Shown here in pieces: positions 27,664-36,974 of a stretch of 64,000 nucleotides of DNA. Position numbers and translations under genes: made by a program. Under the pieces are notes generated by a model. The model saw only the letters and a list, made by a program, of their open reading frames with translations, ran no database searches and had not been told where the DNA came from. The stretch covers positions 124,001 to 188,000 of the forward strand of contig JADJGA010000004.1 of NCBI GenBank assembly GCA_016708265.1, in the 5' to 3' direction. The DNA comes from Saprospiraceae bacterium (GTDB lineage: Bacteria > Bacteroidota > Bacteroidia > Chitinophagales > Saprospiraceae). Each line of letters opens with the position of its first letter. Positions within the stretch are counted from its first letter, which is position 1.

Positions 27664-29985
27664 TTGAAATCAGGATTAATTCATAAAAATAATTACTTGT
27701 TTTTTGTAACTGTCATTTTGATTTTATCATCTTGTCAGGCTACTTCTTTTCTAAAGGAAAATGAAACATTTCTTCACAAAAATACGATTAAATTTGTAAC
27801 TCCGGAAAGAATAGAAAACAAAGCTTTATTAAAGGAGGAATTATATACATTTTATGAACAGATTCCAAATGAAAACATACTTTGGGTCAACAGACAATGG
27901 TTTTATTATGTAAGTAAGGGAAAAAAGAATAACTGGTTCAATAAATTTGTGAGAAAGAGCCTGGCACAGGAACCTTCTATTTTTGATGAAGAAAAGTCAA
28001 AATCCACAGCTACAAATCTTGAAACATTCCTAAAAGACAAAAGAGGATTTTATGATGTTAATGTTATTTACAGGATCTACCCTGTAAGCAAGTACCTGAC
28101 TGATGTTGAATATATTATTAATTCGGGAAAACGATATACATTAAATTCAGTAAAATACGAGAGTAAAGATTCAGTAGTAGGTAATATTATCAATAAATCG
28201 CTGAAAAAGTCATTTTTAATATCCGGAGATCCTGTGAATTCAACAAATTATGATCTTGAAAAAATCAGGATAACAAACCTCTTGCAAAATGAGGGGTTTG
28301 CAGCTTTTGGTCAGGATTATTTTGACTTAAGGGGTGACAGCAGTAATTACAAAGTCGATCTTAATGTGATCATTAAAAATGCAAAAGATAAAAGTGATCA
28401 TCTTAAGTATTCAATCGGTAAAATTAATGTTTTTACTGATTATTACCCTACACAAAATACAGATAGCCTTGATTCTGTTCAAATAGATGGAATTGGATTA
28501 TTCAGGGAACTTGATGATTTTATAGTAAATCCAAATTCGATTTCAAATGCAATATCCATCAAACCAGGTGAGGCGTTTTCAAAAGAGAAAAATGCAGAGA
28601 TCTACACAAGATTATCAAAATTTACAATTTACAAATTCATATCGATTAAAACTGAACTTGACACCTTGAATCAGGGGATACTGCATTATAATATATACAT
28701 GTATTTGAATGAATTTAAGTTTTCTTATGAAGGAGGTACCAATATCAAATATTTGAGATTAAGTTCCGAAGAGAATTTTATCAATACAGGCATAAATGGA
28801 TTGATATATGACCGCATAGTTTCTTCCAGAGGTGATAATCTGACTTTTGACGGATCCGGAGATTTAAAAATCAGTATATCTGATGGCAGTTTTCAGGAAG
28901 TTAACCTTAATGCTAAACTTGATTATACTTACCCAAATACCGCGGCAAGCATTAAACTCACACCGATTTATTTCTATAATCTTGTTATTGCCCGTCAAAA
29001 ATATGATAAACTACAGAACAATGCCACTTCCAATCTGTCACTTTCTTACAATCATCAGAATTTGTTGGGTAATTTCCAGATTTCTTCTTTTAACCTGAAT
29101 TTTGGATATAATTATTTTTCAAAAAAAGACGGATTAAGAATGCATTTCAGTCAGGCCGGTATTAATTATTTTACAACAACAATTATCAATGACGAGTTAT
29201 TCAACAATTTTCAAAGGAAAAGTTTAAATGATTTTTTTCAGACAGGGTTGTTGTTTAAAAACTTTATTTTCGATTTTAAAAATAATTCGGAAAGTGATAA
29301 ATTTTTCACCAACACTTTGTTTGGACTTGAAATATCAGGATCAGAGATATTTCTTATAAATAAACTCTATAATAAAATAACAGGAAGTAGTGATGACTGG
29401 AGATATAATAAAAGCGTTAACTATGCCAAGTTTATCAAAGCAAATATAGATATACGGCCAAAATACAAAACAAGCAGGACTAATGAAATTGCAGGAAGAA
29501 TCTATGCCGGGATTGGAATACCATTCGGAGACAGTCAGAGTATGCCTTATATCAAACAATTTGAGGCTGGTGGTCCTGTAAGTATGAGGGCATGGACTGC
29601 AAGGTCGCTGGGGCCTGGAAGCTATGTAGATACTTCCACGGTTCAAAATGATTATCCATTCCAGAAAGGGGACATCAAACTTGAAGCCAATATTGAATAC
29701 AGGTTTAAACTATCCAGCTATTTCAGGTCTGCTATTTTTGTGGATGCTGGCAATATATGGACAATTAAAAATGACCCGGAGAGATCAGGATCACAATTTA
29801 AAAGTGATTTTTATAAGCAAATAGCAGTTAATGCAGGTGTTAGTCTCCAACTGGATGTATTTCTATTACTAAGGTTCGATCTTGCATTTAAACTTAGAAA
29901 CCCTTACAAAAATAATTTTGGAAAATACTGGGACAACAATTCCTTTAAGCCTACTTTTGTATTCAGTATCAATAATCCGTTTTAA
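27664..29985 (+). CDS. BamA/TamA-family outer-membrane lipoprotein (TamL-like)
   Basis: This protein of about 773 residues has POTRA-like N-terminal modules and a C-terminal beta-barrel of the surface-antigen (BamA/TamA) type. It is probably involved in outer-membrane protein or lipid transport. A lipobox VILILSSCQ puts the lipidated Cys at residue 24, as in the Bacteroidota variant TamL. The barrel has GGPVSMRAWTARSLGPGSY, the loop-6 region of the family, and ends FKPTFVFSINNPF with a terminal Phe. I choose TTG at 27664: it gives a basic n-region directly before the hydrophobic stretch. The frame stays open upstream but would overlap the divergent methyltransferase gene. Confidence 0.88.
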   Translation: MKSGLIHKNNYLFFVTVILILSSCQATSFLKENETFLHKNTIKFVTPERIENKALLKEELYTFYEQIPNENILWVNRQWFYYVSKGKKNNWFNKFVRKSLAQEPSIFDEEKSKSTATNLETFLKDKRGFYDVNVIYRIYPVSKYLTDVEYIINSGKRYTLNSVKYESKDSVVGNIINKSLKKSFLISGDPVNSTNYDLEKIRITNLLQNEGFAAFGQDYFDLRGDSSNYKVDLNVIIKNAKDKSDHLKYSIGKINVFTDYYPTQNTDSLDSVQIDGIGLFRELDDFIVNPNSISNAISIKPGEAFSKEKNAEIYTRLSKFTIYKFISIKTELDTLNQGILHYNIYMYLNEFKFSYEGGTNIKYLRLSSEENFINTGINGLIYDRIVSSRGDNLTFDGSGDLKISISDGSFQEVNLNAKLDYTYPNTAASIKLTPIYFYNLVIARQKYDKLQNNATSNLSLSYNHQNLLGNFQISSFNLNFGYNYFSKKDGLRMHFSQAGINYFTTTIINDELFNNFQRKSLNDFFQTGLLFKNFIFDFKNNSESDKFFTNTLFGLEISGSEIFLINKLYNKITGSSDDWRYNKSVNYAKFIKANIDIRPKYKTSRTNEIAGRIYAGIGIPFGDSQSMPYIKQFEAGGPVSMRAWTARSLGPGSYVDTSTVQNDYPFQKGDIKLEANIEYRFKLSSYFRSAIFVDAGNIWTIKNDPERSGSQFKSDFYKQIAVNAGVSLQLDVFLLLRFDLAFKLRNPYKNNFGKYWDNNSFKPTFVFSINNPF

Positions 29986-30821
29986 TATGCTATAAATTTC
30001 AATGCAGTCCACTCTCCTTCTTCTAAAGTTTTCATGTGTTTAAGACTATACCCTTCAAATAAATCGACCATCAGATCCCTGTCTTTAACAAGGATACCGG
30101 AAATCAAAAGAAACCCACCCTTATGAAGTGAATTGCTTATATTTTCTGCTTCAATTGTAAGTACATTTCTGTCAATATTTGCTAGAACTATATCTTTTGA
30201 AAATTTCTTGATATTCAATGTATCCGCGTGTTTTGATTTGATAGCAGAACAGTTATTCTTTGAAGCATTCTCTGAGATATTTTTAACCGAAACCGGATCA
30301 TTGTCCAAAGCTAAAACCTTTGCAGCACCCATTTTTTCAGCCAGAATAGCCAGTATACCAGTACCTGAACCAAAATCCAAAACTTTCAGTCCATTGAACT
30401 TTATCTCTGACATCAATTTTATCATCATCACAGTAGTTTCATGGTGACCGGTACCAAAAGTCATCTCAGGATTAACAGTAATAACATGTTCAAATCCGGA
30501 GATGTCAATATCGTGGAAATCTGCCCTGATCAGGCAAAATTTATTTATCCTGACGGGTTTGTAAGCTGTTTCCCATTCCTGATTCCAGTTTTTATTTTCT
30601 ATTACTTCCTTTATTACTTTTATTTTATATTTATCGGCAAAATCCAATATTTCTTCTTCCAATAGATCACTTACTTTACTGGAAGGTAAATAACCTATAA
30701 CTCCACTATCTGTTTCTTCAAATGAATTGAAAGGAAAATTAGTGAGCAACGCAATCATCATATCCTTATCCCAATCACTTGAGAAAATGTATTTAAAGTA
30801 TTTATTATCAGTCAATTCCAT
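29982..30821 (-). CDS. prmA: ribosomal protein L11 methyltransferase
   Basis: This 279-residue class I methyltransferase trimethylates ribosomal protein L11. Visible are the N-terminal substrate domain, EVIENKNWNQEWETAYKPV, then ITVNPEMTFGTGHHETTVMM, VLDFGSGTGILAILAEKMGA (AdoMet motif I) and DIVLANIDRNVL. The end of the gene overlaps the convergent TamL-like gene by 4 bases. Its start overlaps folD by 14 bases, so prmA is probably the last gene of a corA-folD-prmA unit. Confidence 0.96.
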   Translation of the reverse strand: MELTDNKYFKYIFSSDWDKDMMIALLTNFPFNSFEETDSGVIGYLPSSKVSDLLEEEILDFADKYKIKVIKEVIENKNWNQEWETAYKPVRINKFCLIRADFHDIDISGFEHVITVNPEMTFGTGHHETTVMMIKLMSEIKFNGLKVLDFGSGTGILAILAEKMGAAKVLALDNDPVSVKNISENASKNNCSAIKSKHADTLNIKKFSKDIVLANIDRNVLTIEAENISNSLHKGGFLLISGILVKDRDLMVDLFEGYSLKHMKTLEEGEWTALKFIAY

Positions 30822-31692
30822 TTCTTTGTTTATAAGCTTTTAAAGTGTTGAGCAATAAAGCAGCGACTGTCATCAGCCCCACCCCACCGGGAACCGGTGT
30901 GATATAGCTGCATTTTGGAGCTACGTTGTCAAAATCCACATCCCCAACCAGTTTAGTCAAACCGGGGTTTTTAGCATCCGGAATACTATTTATACCAACA
31001 TCTATTACAACTGCATTTTCCCCGACCATATCGCTGGTTACAAAATGTGGTTTGCCAATTGCAGCAATCACAATATCAGCAGCTCTTAATTTTTCCCTTA
31101 GATTTTTAGTTCTGCTATGCAAAACTGAAACACTGGCATCACCCGGATAAGTTTTTTGCATCAGGCACACTGCTATTGGTTTACCAACAATATTCGATCT
31201 GCCTAAAACAGCAATATCCTTACCCTCCGTTGGAATGTTATACCTTTTAAGCATTTCAAGAATCCCCATTGGTGTTGCAGAAATAAATGTATCAATCCCG
31301 ATCAATAATTTTCCGAGATTGACAGGATGAAAACCATCAACATCTTTGGATGGGTCTATCGAACTGATTATTTTGAATTCATCAATACTTTCCGGTAAAG
31401 GAAGCTGAACTATAAATCCGTCAACTAATGGATCAACGTTAAGCTTTTCAATTACATCAAGCAGCTCAGATTCTGAAATATTCTGATCAAGTTTAATATT
31501 TGTTGAATCAAAGCCAACTTTTTCACAGGCTTTGATCTTACTCCTGATATAGGACTGACTGGCTGCATTTTCACCCACCGATACCGTAACAAGATGCGGA
31601 GGCCTTAATCCCTTTTTCCTGAATAAAGCTACAATCTCAGCAATTTCAGTCTTTATGTCGGAGGAAATCTTTTTACCATCGAGTAATATCAT
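30808..31692 (-). CDS. folD: bifunctional methylenetetrahydrofolate dehydrogenase/cyclohydrolase
   Basis: This 294-residue enzyme of one-carbon metabolism oxidises 5,10-methylene-THF to methenyl-THF with NADP and hydrolyses it to formyl-THF. Signatures include SQSYIRSKIKACEKVGF (catalytic Lys and Tyr), DGFIVQLPLPESID, KDVDGFHPVNLGKL, the nucleotide site VLGRSNIVGKP, and TPVPGGVGLMTVA near the end. The last is usually PGGVGPMT; here Leu replaces the second Pro. It starts 10 bases after corA and overlaps prmA. Confidence 0.97.
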   Translation of the reverse strand: MILLDGKKISSDIKTEIAEIVALFRKKGLRPPHLVTVSVGENAASQSYIRSKIKACEKVGFDSTNIKLDQNISESELLDVIEKLNVDPLVDGFIVQLPLPESIDEFKIISSIDPSKDVDGFHPVNLGKLLIGIDTFISATPMGILEMLKRYNIPTEGKDIAVLGRSNIVGKPIAVCLMQKTYPGDASVSVLHSRTKNLREKLRAADIVIAAIGKPHFVTSDMVGENAVVIDVGINSIPDAKNPGLTKLVGDVDFDNVAPKCSYITPVPGGVGLMTVAALLLNTLKAYKQRNGID

Positions 31693-31702
31693 AAATCAAA
31701 AA

Positions 31703-32644
31703 TTAAGTTCTGATCCTTTTAATAAGGAAATATACAAGAGTTATTCCTAATGCGAAAGATAAGGTCAGTAAAACATAAAACATATATTTAAAATCAGAAA
31801 AAGGAAGTTTAATGTTCATGCCATAAAAACTGGCTATTAAAGTTGGTACCTGGAGTATAACAGTGACGAAAGTAAGTCTTTGAATCAAATTATTGAAATT
31901 GTTGGAAATAATAGTTGCATAAGTATCCATAATACCGCTTAGAATATTAGTATGTACATTGGCCATATCCAATCCCTGGCTGTAGTCAACTATTATGTCT
32001 TCAAAATAATCGACATGATCTTCATTTTCCCTGATCTTCAGAAAATCAGTTCTGTTCATCTTCATAAGCAGTAATTCATCTGCTTTGAGAGAATTCAGAA
32101 AATAAACAAGGCTCTTTTCGATTTTCAGAAGTTCTTTCAATTCCTGGTTTCTGCTTGAATTATATAATTCCTGTTCCAGAAGGTTTCGTTTCAGATTCAA
32201 TCTTTTGAGGTATTCAAGAAACCAAAGTGATGTCTGATCCATAATTTTAAGCACAAAATACTCTCTGTTTGTCAGGCTGAAATTCTTAACCCGTTCTTCA
32301 ACAAATCTTGAAACTATTATATTTTCTTTCGGTGAAATAGTGATCAGGTCAAGTGGGGTAAGTATTATACCTAAAGGAATTGTGGAATATAAACTATGGT
32401 CTTCATCACTTTGCTTGTATGGTATGCTCAGAATTATAAGCCTGATGTCGTCTTCCCGTTCATACCTTGCACGTTCTTCTATATCGAGCGGATCGGTCAA
32501 AAAATCAAGAGGAATTTGAAATTTTTCAGACAGTTCTTCAAGATCTTCTTTCTGATGAGGTGGTACGATATTGATCCAGATGCCTTCCGAATATTCATCC
32601 TGAAACACTAACCTGCCATTCGAAAATGAAATATATTGAACCAT
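31703..32644 (-). CDS. corA: CorA-type magnesium/cobalt channel
   Basis: This 313-residue inner-membrane divalent-cation channel has a large cytoplasmic N-terminal domain, a long helix (about residues 140-260) and two C-terminal membrane spans. The signature YGMN that forms the selectivity filter is present in ASFYGMNIKLPF, between TM1 (RLTFVTVILQVPTLIA) and TM2 (YVLLTLSFALGITLVYFLI). The basic C-terminal tail, KRIRT, is typical. A TTG-N20-TAAGTTTG promoter precedes it, and folD and prmA follow. Confidence 0.95.
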   Translation of the reverse strand: MVQYISFSNGRLVFQDEYSEGIWINIVPPHQKEDLEELSEKFQIPLDFLTDPLDIEERARYEREDDIRLIILSIPYKQSDEDHSLYSTIPLGIILTPLDLITISPKENIIVSRFVEERVKNFSLTNREYFVLKIMDQTSLWFLEYLKRLNLKRNLLEQELYNSSRNQELKELLKIEKSLVYFLNSLKADELLLMKMNRTDFLKIRENEDHVDYFEDIIVDYSQGLDMANVHTNILSGIMDTYATIISNNFNNLIQRLTFVTVILQVPTLIASFYGMNIKLPFSDFKYMFYVLLTLSFALGITLVYFLIKRIRT

Positions 32645-32680
32645 TCCTCAAATTATTTAAAAATGGAAAACAAATTTTTG

Positions 32681-32711
32681 CAAACTTAACCAATTAAGTT
32701 GTAAAAGGCAA
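32681..32711 (-). promoter_or_regulatory. putative promoter of corA-folD-prmA
   Basis: On the minus strand, TTG (complement of 32709-32711), 20 bases, then TAAGTTTG (complement of 32681-32688). The predicted start site is about 30 bases before the corA ATG. Confidence 0.55.
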
Positions 32712-32744
32712 TTATACTTTAAAATAAATCGTGAAAATTACTTT

Positions 32745-33641
32745 TTATTTGAGAGTGATTGTTTTTGATGAGCGGGAATAACCAGTAAAAATACCTGAAC
32801 CATTTTTAATATTTGATTGCCCGGAGAAACCACTGTCTATAGCTTTGCAATACTCAAAATATTCCTTTGATATAGTTCTTAATTCTACTTCAAGATTATT
32901 TCGGAATGAATTGTCAGCAATTTCGAAAGAAACACCTAATTCCTGACCCCCTACCTGTTCATAATCAATAAATATTGAATTTAATCTTTCATTCCAGAGC
33001 ATCCCAAAGGGAATGTTTATATTATTCAGCACATTTATTGTCTCAACCTGTGAAGGAAATCCGGGAAAATTATCTTTTTCAGTAAACATTTGATTTCTGA
33101 TTTTCAGTTCAAAGTATTTTTTATTATTGTCAATACTTGAACTGTCAAGTAATACTGTTAAATCAATTTCCTTCTTATTATTATATAAATTTGAAACATA
33201 ATTTATATCCAATTTGCTGATCAGGACCGGAAAAGGAAATGTCGTTTTACCTTCTATTTCCATAAAATCAGAGTCTTCTATCCAGGCTTTGAATGAAAGT
33301 GAATCACCTGGTCTTACATTTGCAAGCCTGGGATAATAATAATATCCTTTCAATTCAGAATCTAAATTATACCTTAAAAGATTTGGGCTGGAAGAATTAT
33401 TAATAAAGAGATGTACTGTGGCATCATTTCTGAACTGAGCAAGATCCCCGCTGTTCATACCTGAGGTATTCCCCAAATAAATCTTAACTGAATCCTCAGT
33501 TCCGATTATTGCATTTACCCAAATTGTTGAATCAGTTTTAAAAATATTTTCTTCAATGTTGTCTTCACACGCATTACAACATATTACGATAAATAATATA
33601 AGAATAAAATTAATATAATATGACCTGTATTTCAGCTTCAA
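32745..33641 (-). CDS. DUF4249-like lipoprotein without a receptor partner
   Basis: This 298-residue predicted lipoprotein has a hydrophobic signal (NFILILFIVICC) followed by closely spaced Cys (CCNACED), any of which may be the lipidated one. The body resembles DUF4249: an early beta-strand pattern (IWVNAIIGTEDSVKIYLGNT), a 'DATVHLFINNSSSPN' stretch and later YFELKIRNQMF. Unlike the DUF4249 gene at 3904-4875, no TonB receptor adjoins it. It has its own promoter at 33677-33707. Function is not established. Confidence 0.7.
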   Translation of the reverse strand: MKLKYRSYYINFILILFIVICCNACEDNIEENIFKTDSTIWVNAIIGTEDSVKIYLGNTSGMNSGDLAQFRNDATVHLFINNSSSPNLLRYNLDSELKGYYYYPRLANVRPGDSLSFKAWIEDSDFMEIEGKTTFPFPVLISKLDINYVSNLYNNKKEIDLTVLLDSSSIDNNKKYFELKIRNQMFTEKDNFPGFPSQVETINVLNNINIPFGMLWNERLNSIFIDYEQVGGQELGVSFEIADNSFRNNLEVELRTISKEYFEYCKAIDSGFSGQSNIKNGSGIFTGYSRSSKTITLK

Positions 33642-33676
33642 TTAAAAATAAATTTAATTTATAGTTTTATCACATA

Positions 33677-33707
33677 CAAATATACTTAGTTAATTACTAT
33701 TTAACAA
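33677..33707 (-). promoter_or_regulatory. putative promoter of the DUF4249-like gene
   Basis: On the minus strand, TTG (complement of 33705-33707), 20 bases, then TATATTTG (complement of 33677-33684). This fits the phylum consensus, about 36 bases before the start at 33641. Confidence 0.55.
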
Positions 33708-33867
33708 TTTTTTCTTCATAAATTATTCATTAACAATAATGACGGATGAATAAATCAATGTCACAATTTTAAATCAAATAATACTATTTGTAATTAGATT
33801 GTTTCTAAATATTAACACAAACTTAATATTGATAGTTGAAAATATACAATTTATTTTGAAGTAATTT

Positions 33868-33875
33868 TACCTTTG
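33868..33875 (+). promoter_or_regulatory. putative -7 element before the porin gene
   Basis: TACCTTTG fits TAnnTTTG, with a leader of about 65 bases to the ATG at 33944. No matching TTG box at 17-23 bases was found. Confidence 0.4.
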
Positions 33876-33943
33876 CCATTTGATTTATCAAAAAAATCAG
33901 CATAATAAAAGAATCATAATTTTTTAATCAAAACCTATTTACT

Positions 33944-35353
33944 ATGAGAAAAAATTTTAAATTAACATTATTACTTGTATTTTCGGTAATGTCGTTCAGT
34001 CATATATTTGGGCAGGAAGCTGATACGACAACCAGATACGATCAGTATGGTCAAAAGGTTGACCGTTTGCCATTGACTGCTGAAGCAAGAAACGGGATTA
34101 TCACATTTGAATCGAAAGATAAATCTTTCAAATTCTGGACTGATTTCAGAATCAACTTTGACGGAGGTTATTTCGTTGATAACTATGACAACTCATTATC
34201 ACCGGCAGCAAATGAGCCTGATGCCATTCAATTGAGTAATGGCTTCCATATAAGAAGGTTACGGGTTGCATTCAAAGCTCAGGTGAGTAAAAAATGGTAT
34301 GGAGAGTTGGATATAGATTTCCGTGATGCTGAAATTGACCTAAATGATGTTTATCTGAAGTATAGCTTTAATGATAGATTAGATTTTAAAGCAGGCCACT
34401 TCCGTGAGCCTTTTGGTATGATGACCAATACTACCTCGAGATATGTCACTTTTATGGAACGTCCTGCTAGCTGTGAATTTGACCCTTCCAGGCATCTTGG
34501 AATTGCCGGATCATATTCTCATCCGCGTTTTTATACCGGATTAGGTTTGTTCTCAGATGAATTTTTAGAAGCCGTTGACGGAGGAACTCGAGATGTAAGA
34601 CGAAAACAAAGAACAGGTACTGAAGCCAGTCTCGCGTTAACCGGCAGGTTTGTTGCTTATCCTATAAACAAAAATGATTTCACTTTGTCATTAGGCTTTG
34701 GAGGGTCATATCGTACACCTCAGATCACTGATGAAGGAGCTTATAATGTCGCACGCTTCAAAACATATGATGAAATTCGCACACATCAAAAAAGATTCTT
34801 TGATACTGACGTCATTTCAGATGTAAAAAATATAGTTTTAGCTAATGCAGAAATGGCTTTTGCGTATAAAGGATTCCGTATCCAGTCTGAATATCATTAT
34901 ACTATTGTAAATAGAGGACAGATTTACGATGATATTCCAAGGGTTGGACTTCAAAATGCTATTTTCGATGGATTTTATGTAGAAACTGCTTATTTTCTGA
35001 CTGGCGACAAACAGAATTTTAATTACGATGAAGGTGAGTTCACACGTGTCAGACCTAAATCAAACATAGGAGCAATTGAACTTGCAGCCAGATACAGTAC
35101 TTTAAACCTTAATGCTAACCTTGATGATATAAACAACCCTATAAGTGTGGGATTAGGAAATGTGGTAACTGGTGGAAGCGGAGCATTGTATTCTCTTGGT
35201 CTGACATGGTGGGCAAAAAACAATGCCAGAATTATATTAAATGGTACATATGTCGATCATGATGAATATGCCCAGTCCAAATACAACTGGGAAGTTCCGG
35301 AAGGAGGATTTGATTATTTGTGGTTAGGTACAAGATTTGAAATAGATTTCTAA
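33944..35353 (+). CDS. OprP/OprO-type outer-membrane porin
   Basis: This 469-residue beta-barrel porin has a signal peptide (VMSFSHIFGQ). Family motifs are GFHIRRLRVAFKAQVSKKWY, LDIDFRDAEIDLNDVYLKY, KAGHFREPFGMMTNTTSRYV and TFMERPASCEFDPSRHLGI. These match the phosphate-selective (OprP/OprO) porin family. In Pseudomonas its members pass phosphate and polyphosphate, but Bacteroidota homologues are of unproven selectivity. It ends in a barrel strand with terminal Phe (GTRFEIDF). It leads a run of plus-strand genes up to 42290, followed 53 bases later by the lamin-tail lipoprotein. Confidence 0.9.
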   Translation: MRKNFKLTLLLVFSVMSFSHIFGQEADTTTRYDQYGQKVDRLPLTAEARNGIITFESKDKSFKFWTDFRINFDGGYFVDNYDNSLSPAANEPDAIQLSNGFHIRRLRVAFKAQVSKKWYGELDIDFRDAEIDLNDVYLKYSFNDRLDFKAGHFREPFGMMTNTTSRYVTFMERPASCEFDPSRHLGIAGSYSHPRFYTGLGLFSDEFLEAVDGGTRDVRRKQRTGTEASLALTGRFVAYPINKNDFTLSLGFGGSYRTPQITDEGAYNVARFKTYDEIRTHQKRFFDTDVISDVKNIVLANAEMAFAYKGFRIQSEYHYTIVNRGQIYDDIPRVGLQNAIFDGFYVETAYFLTGDKQNFNYDEGEFTRVRPKSNIGAIELAARYSTLNLNANLDDINNPISVGLGNVVTGGSGALYSLGLTWWAKNNARIILNGTYVDHDEYAQSKYNWEVPEGGFDYLWLGTRFEIDF

Positions 35354-35406
35354 TATTTTAGTTAACTTTGCGTTTTATTTTTATTTATCATTTAAAATTT
35401 AATACT

Positions 35407-36258
35407 ATGAGAAAAAGTTTTTTGATTTTAAGCTCAATATTTTTTATGAGTTTATTAATTTTATCCTGCGAAAAAGACCCTACAAGTGCTTTAATACAGG
35501 ATGTTTCTGTAGATCAGACCGGAAATTCGGCGGCTACAATTAAAGCAACAATTCTGGATGACAACGGAGCATTAAAAAGTGCAAAGTTGTTCTTTAAGGC
35601 ATCGACAGCCGCTACTTTCAAATCTGTTGATCTGGCTGGCACAGTTAATGGAGTGTTTTATGCGAAAATTGATAGTTTTCCATTAGGAACAGAGGTATCT
35701 TATTACATCGAGGCTATCAACAGTGAAGATTTAACCACAGTTTACCCAACCGGAGCTCCAACTACTGTAGAAAAATTTACAAGCGGAGTAGTTTCAAATT
35801 CAACACTTTTCGTAAATGAAGTATTTGCCAACGGAACAAAAGCTCCCGACACATCAAATCCTGACTGGGCAGAGATATATAATTCAGGTACAACAGCTGT
35901 AGACCTGACAGGATATGCAATTCAGGATGATGTATCAAAACCTGCTGCAAAGAGATTTATTAAAGCCGGATTATCAGTTCCAGCAAAAGGATACTTAATA
36001 ATTCACACTGAAGTAAATAATGATCAGGCTGTAGAGGGAACAGGAAGTTTTGGACTGAGTACAACAAATTCAGACGGTGTCACCTTATTCAATAGCAAAG
36101 GACAGGTTGTTAACAGACTGGAATATCCTGCTCCAAGCGCAGGCCAGCCAACAGGTACTCCTAATAAATCATGGGGAAGATTCGCTGACGGAACTGCTAC
36201 ACAAGGATGGATGGTACCAACAAAAGGTGCTGCTAATACAGCAGTAACTCCGAATTAA
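35407..36258 (+). CDS. lipoprotein with lamin-tail (LTD) domain
   Basis: This is a 283-residue predicted lipoprotein. I choose the ATG at 35407, which gives MRKSFLILSS... with lipobox LLILSC (Cys 21); the frame extends upstream but adds a non-signal-like leader. Residues about 25-130 form an Ig-like beta domain (SAKLFFKASTAATFKSVDL). Residues about 135-270 are a lamin-tail domain: LFVNEVFANGT, PDWAEIYNSGTTAVDLTGY, IQDDVSKP and RLEYPAPSAGQ. LTD domains often accompany extracellular nucleases and phosphatases and bind surfaces or ligands. Located between the porin and the CYTH-like gene; a terminator follows. Confidence 0.85.
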   Translation: MRKSFLILSSIFFMSLLILSCEKDPTSALIQDVSVDQTGNSAATIKATILDDNGALKSAKLFFKASTAATFKSVDLAGTVNGVFYAKIDSFPLGTEVSYYIEAINSEDLTTVYPTGAPTTVEKFTSGVVSNSTLFVNEVFANGTKAPDTSNPDWAEIYNSGTTAVDLTGYAIQDDVSKPAAKRFIKAGLSVPAKGYLIIHTEVNNDQAVEGTGSFGLSTTNSDGVTLFNSKGQVVNRLEYPAPSAGQPTGTPNKSWGRFADGTATQGWMVPTKGAANTAVTPN

Positions 36259-36280
36259 GAATTTTTTAATAGAAAAGTAA

Positions 36281-36309
36281 AAAAAGGGAAAGTATATCTT
36301 TCCCTTTTT
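36281..36309 (+). terminator. intrinsic terminator after the LTD lipoprotein
   Basis: A perfect 12-bp stem (36281-36292 with 36298-36309) around a 5-base loop has a GGGAAAG core and a T run on the 3' side. It should separate the porin-LTD transcript from the CYTH-like gene, whose ATG is only 24 bases further on. Confidence 0.85.
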
Positions 36310-36332
36310 ATTTGAATTTCAATATACAAAAT

Positions 36333-36974
36333 ATGAGTAAAGAAGAATTAAAAATAGGAGAGACATCCAAGCCAAGATTTGAATTCAGGTCATTCGGACA
36401 AAATTTTGATAATGCGCACTTCAGGATGTCCAGATTATCTGTTCCTGTTCCTGAAAAAGTCTGGGAAAGACATTCTGATGAAATATACATTATGTCACGC
36501 ACAAATGACATCAACAATACAAAAATAAGGGATGGGAAAATGGATATCAAAACATTCGTTCAATCTGTTGACGGACTTGAACAATGGAATCCTCTGATGA
36601 AAGGTGAATTCCCGATGAAAAGGGAAGTGCTCCTAAATGAAGTATTTCCTGCTTTCCAGGTAGAAATTCCTGAGCTGACAAAAGATATATTTACATTCGA
36701 CGAATTCATAGAAATGATAAATTCACATAAAGACCTTCAGGCTGTAAAAGTTCACAAACAAAGATTCGGCTATATGGTAAATGATACCATATGCGAATAT
36801 GGAATTGTGCTTGTAAACGGAGCAAGAATAGTCACTGTGAATTCAGAATCGACTGAAGTCGGTAATATTTTGAAAACAATCTCTGACCTTGGTCTTGAAG
36901 GTGTTGAAAATATCAATTACCTCCAGGCGATAAAAAGGGTTACAGGAATGATTGATAAACCTTTGAATAATTAA
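36333..36974 (+). CDS. divergent CYTH-superfamily-like protein
   Basis: This 213-residue protein is not recognised with confidence. The order of charged motifs suggests a divergent CYTH (triphosphate tunnel) fold: RFEFRSFGQ near the start (in place of ExExK), DEIYIMSRT, KIRDGKMDIKTF (R-x-R/K region), a late VKVHKQRFGY basic strand, and CEYGIVLVN then RIVTVNSES with paired acidic residues. A canonical CYTH gene lies just downstream at 37359. I choose ATG 36333 over the in-frame TTG 21 bases earlier, because that TTG lies right against the terminator. Class is inferred from motif order and context only. Confidence 0.55.
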   Translation: MSKEELKIGETSKPRFEFRSFGQNFDNAHFRMSRLSVPVPEKVWERHSDEIYIMSRTNDINNTKIRDGKMDIKTFVQSVDGLEQWNPLMKGEFPMKREVLLNEVFPAFQVEIPELTKDIFTFDEFIEMINSHKDLQAVKVHKQRFGYMVNDTICEYGIVLVNGARIVTVNSESTEVGNILKTISDLGLEGVENINYLQAIKRVTGMIDKPLNN

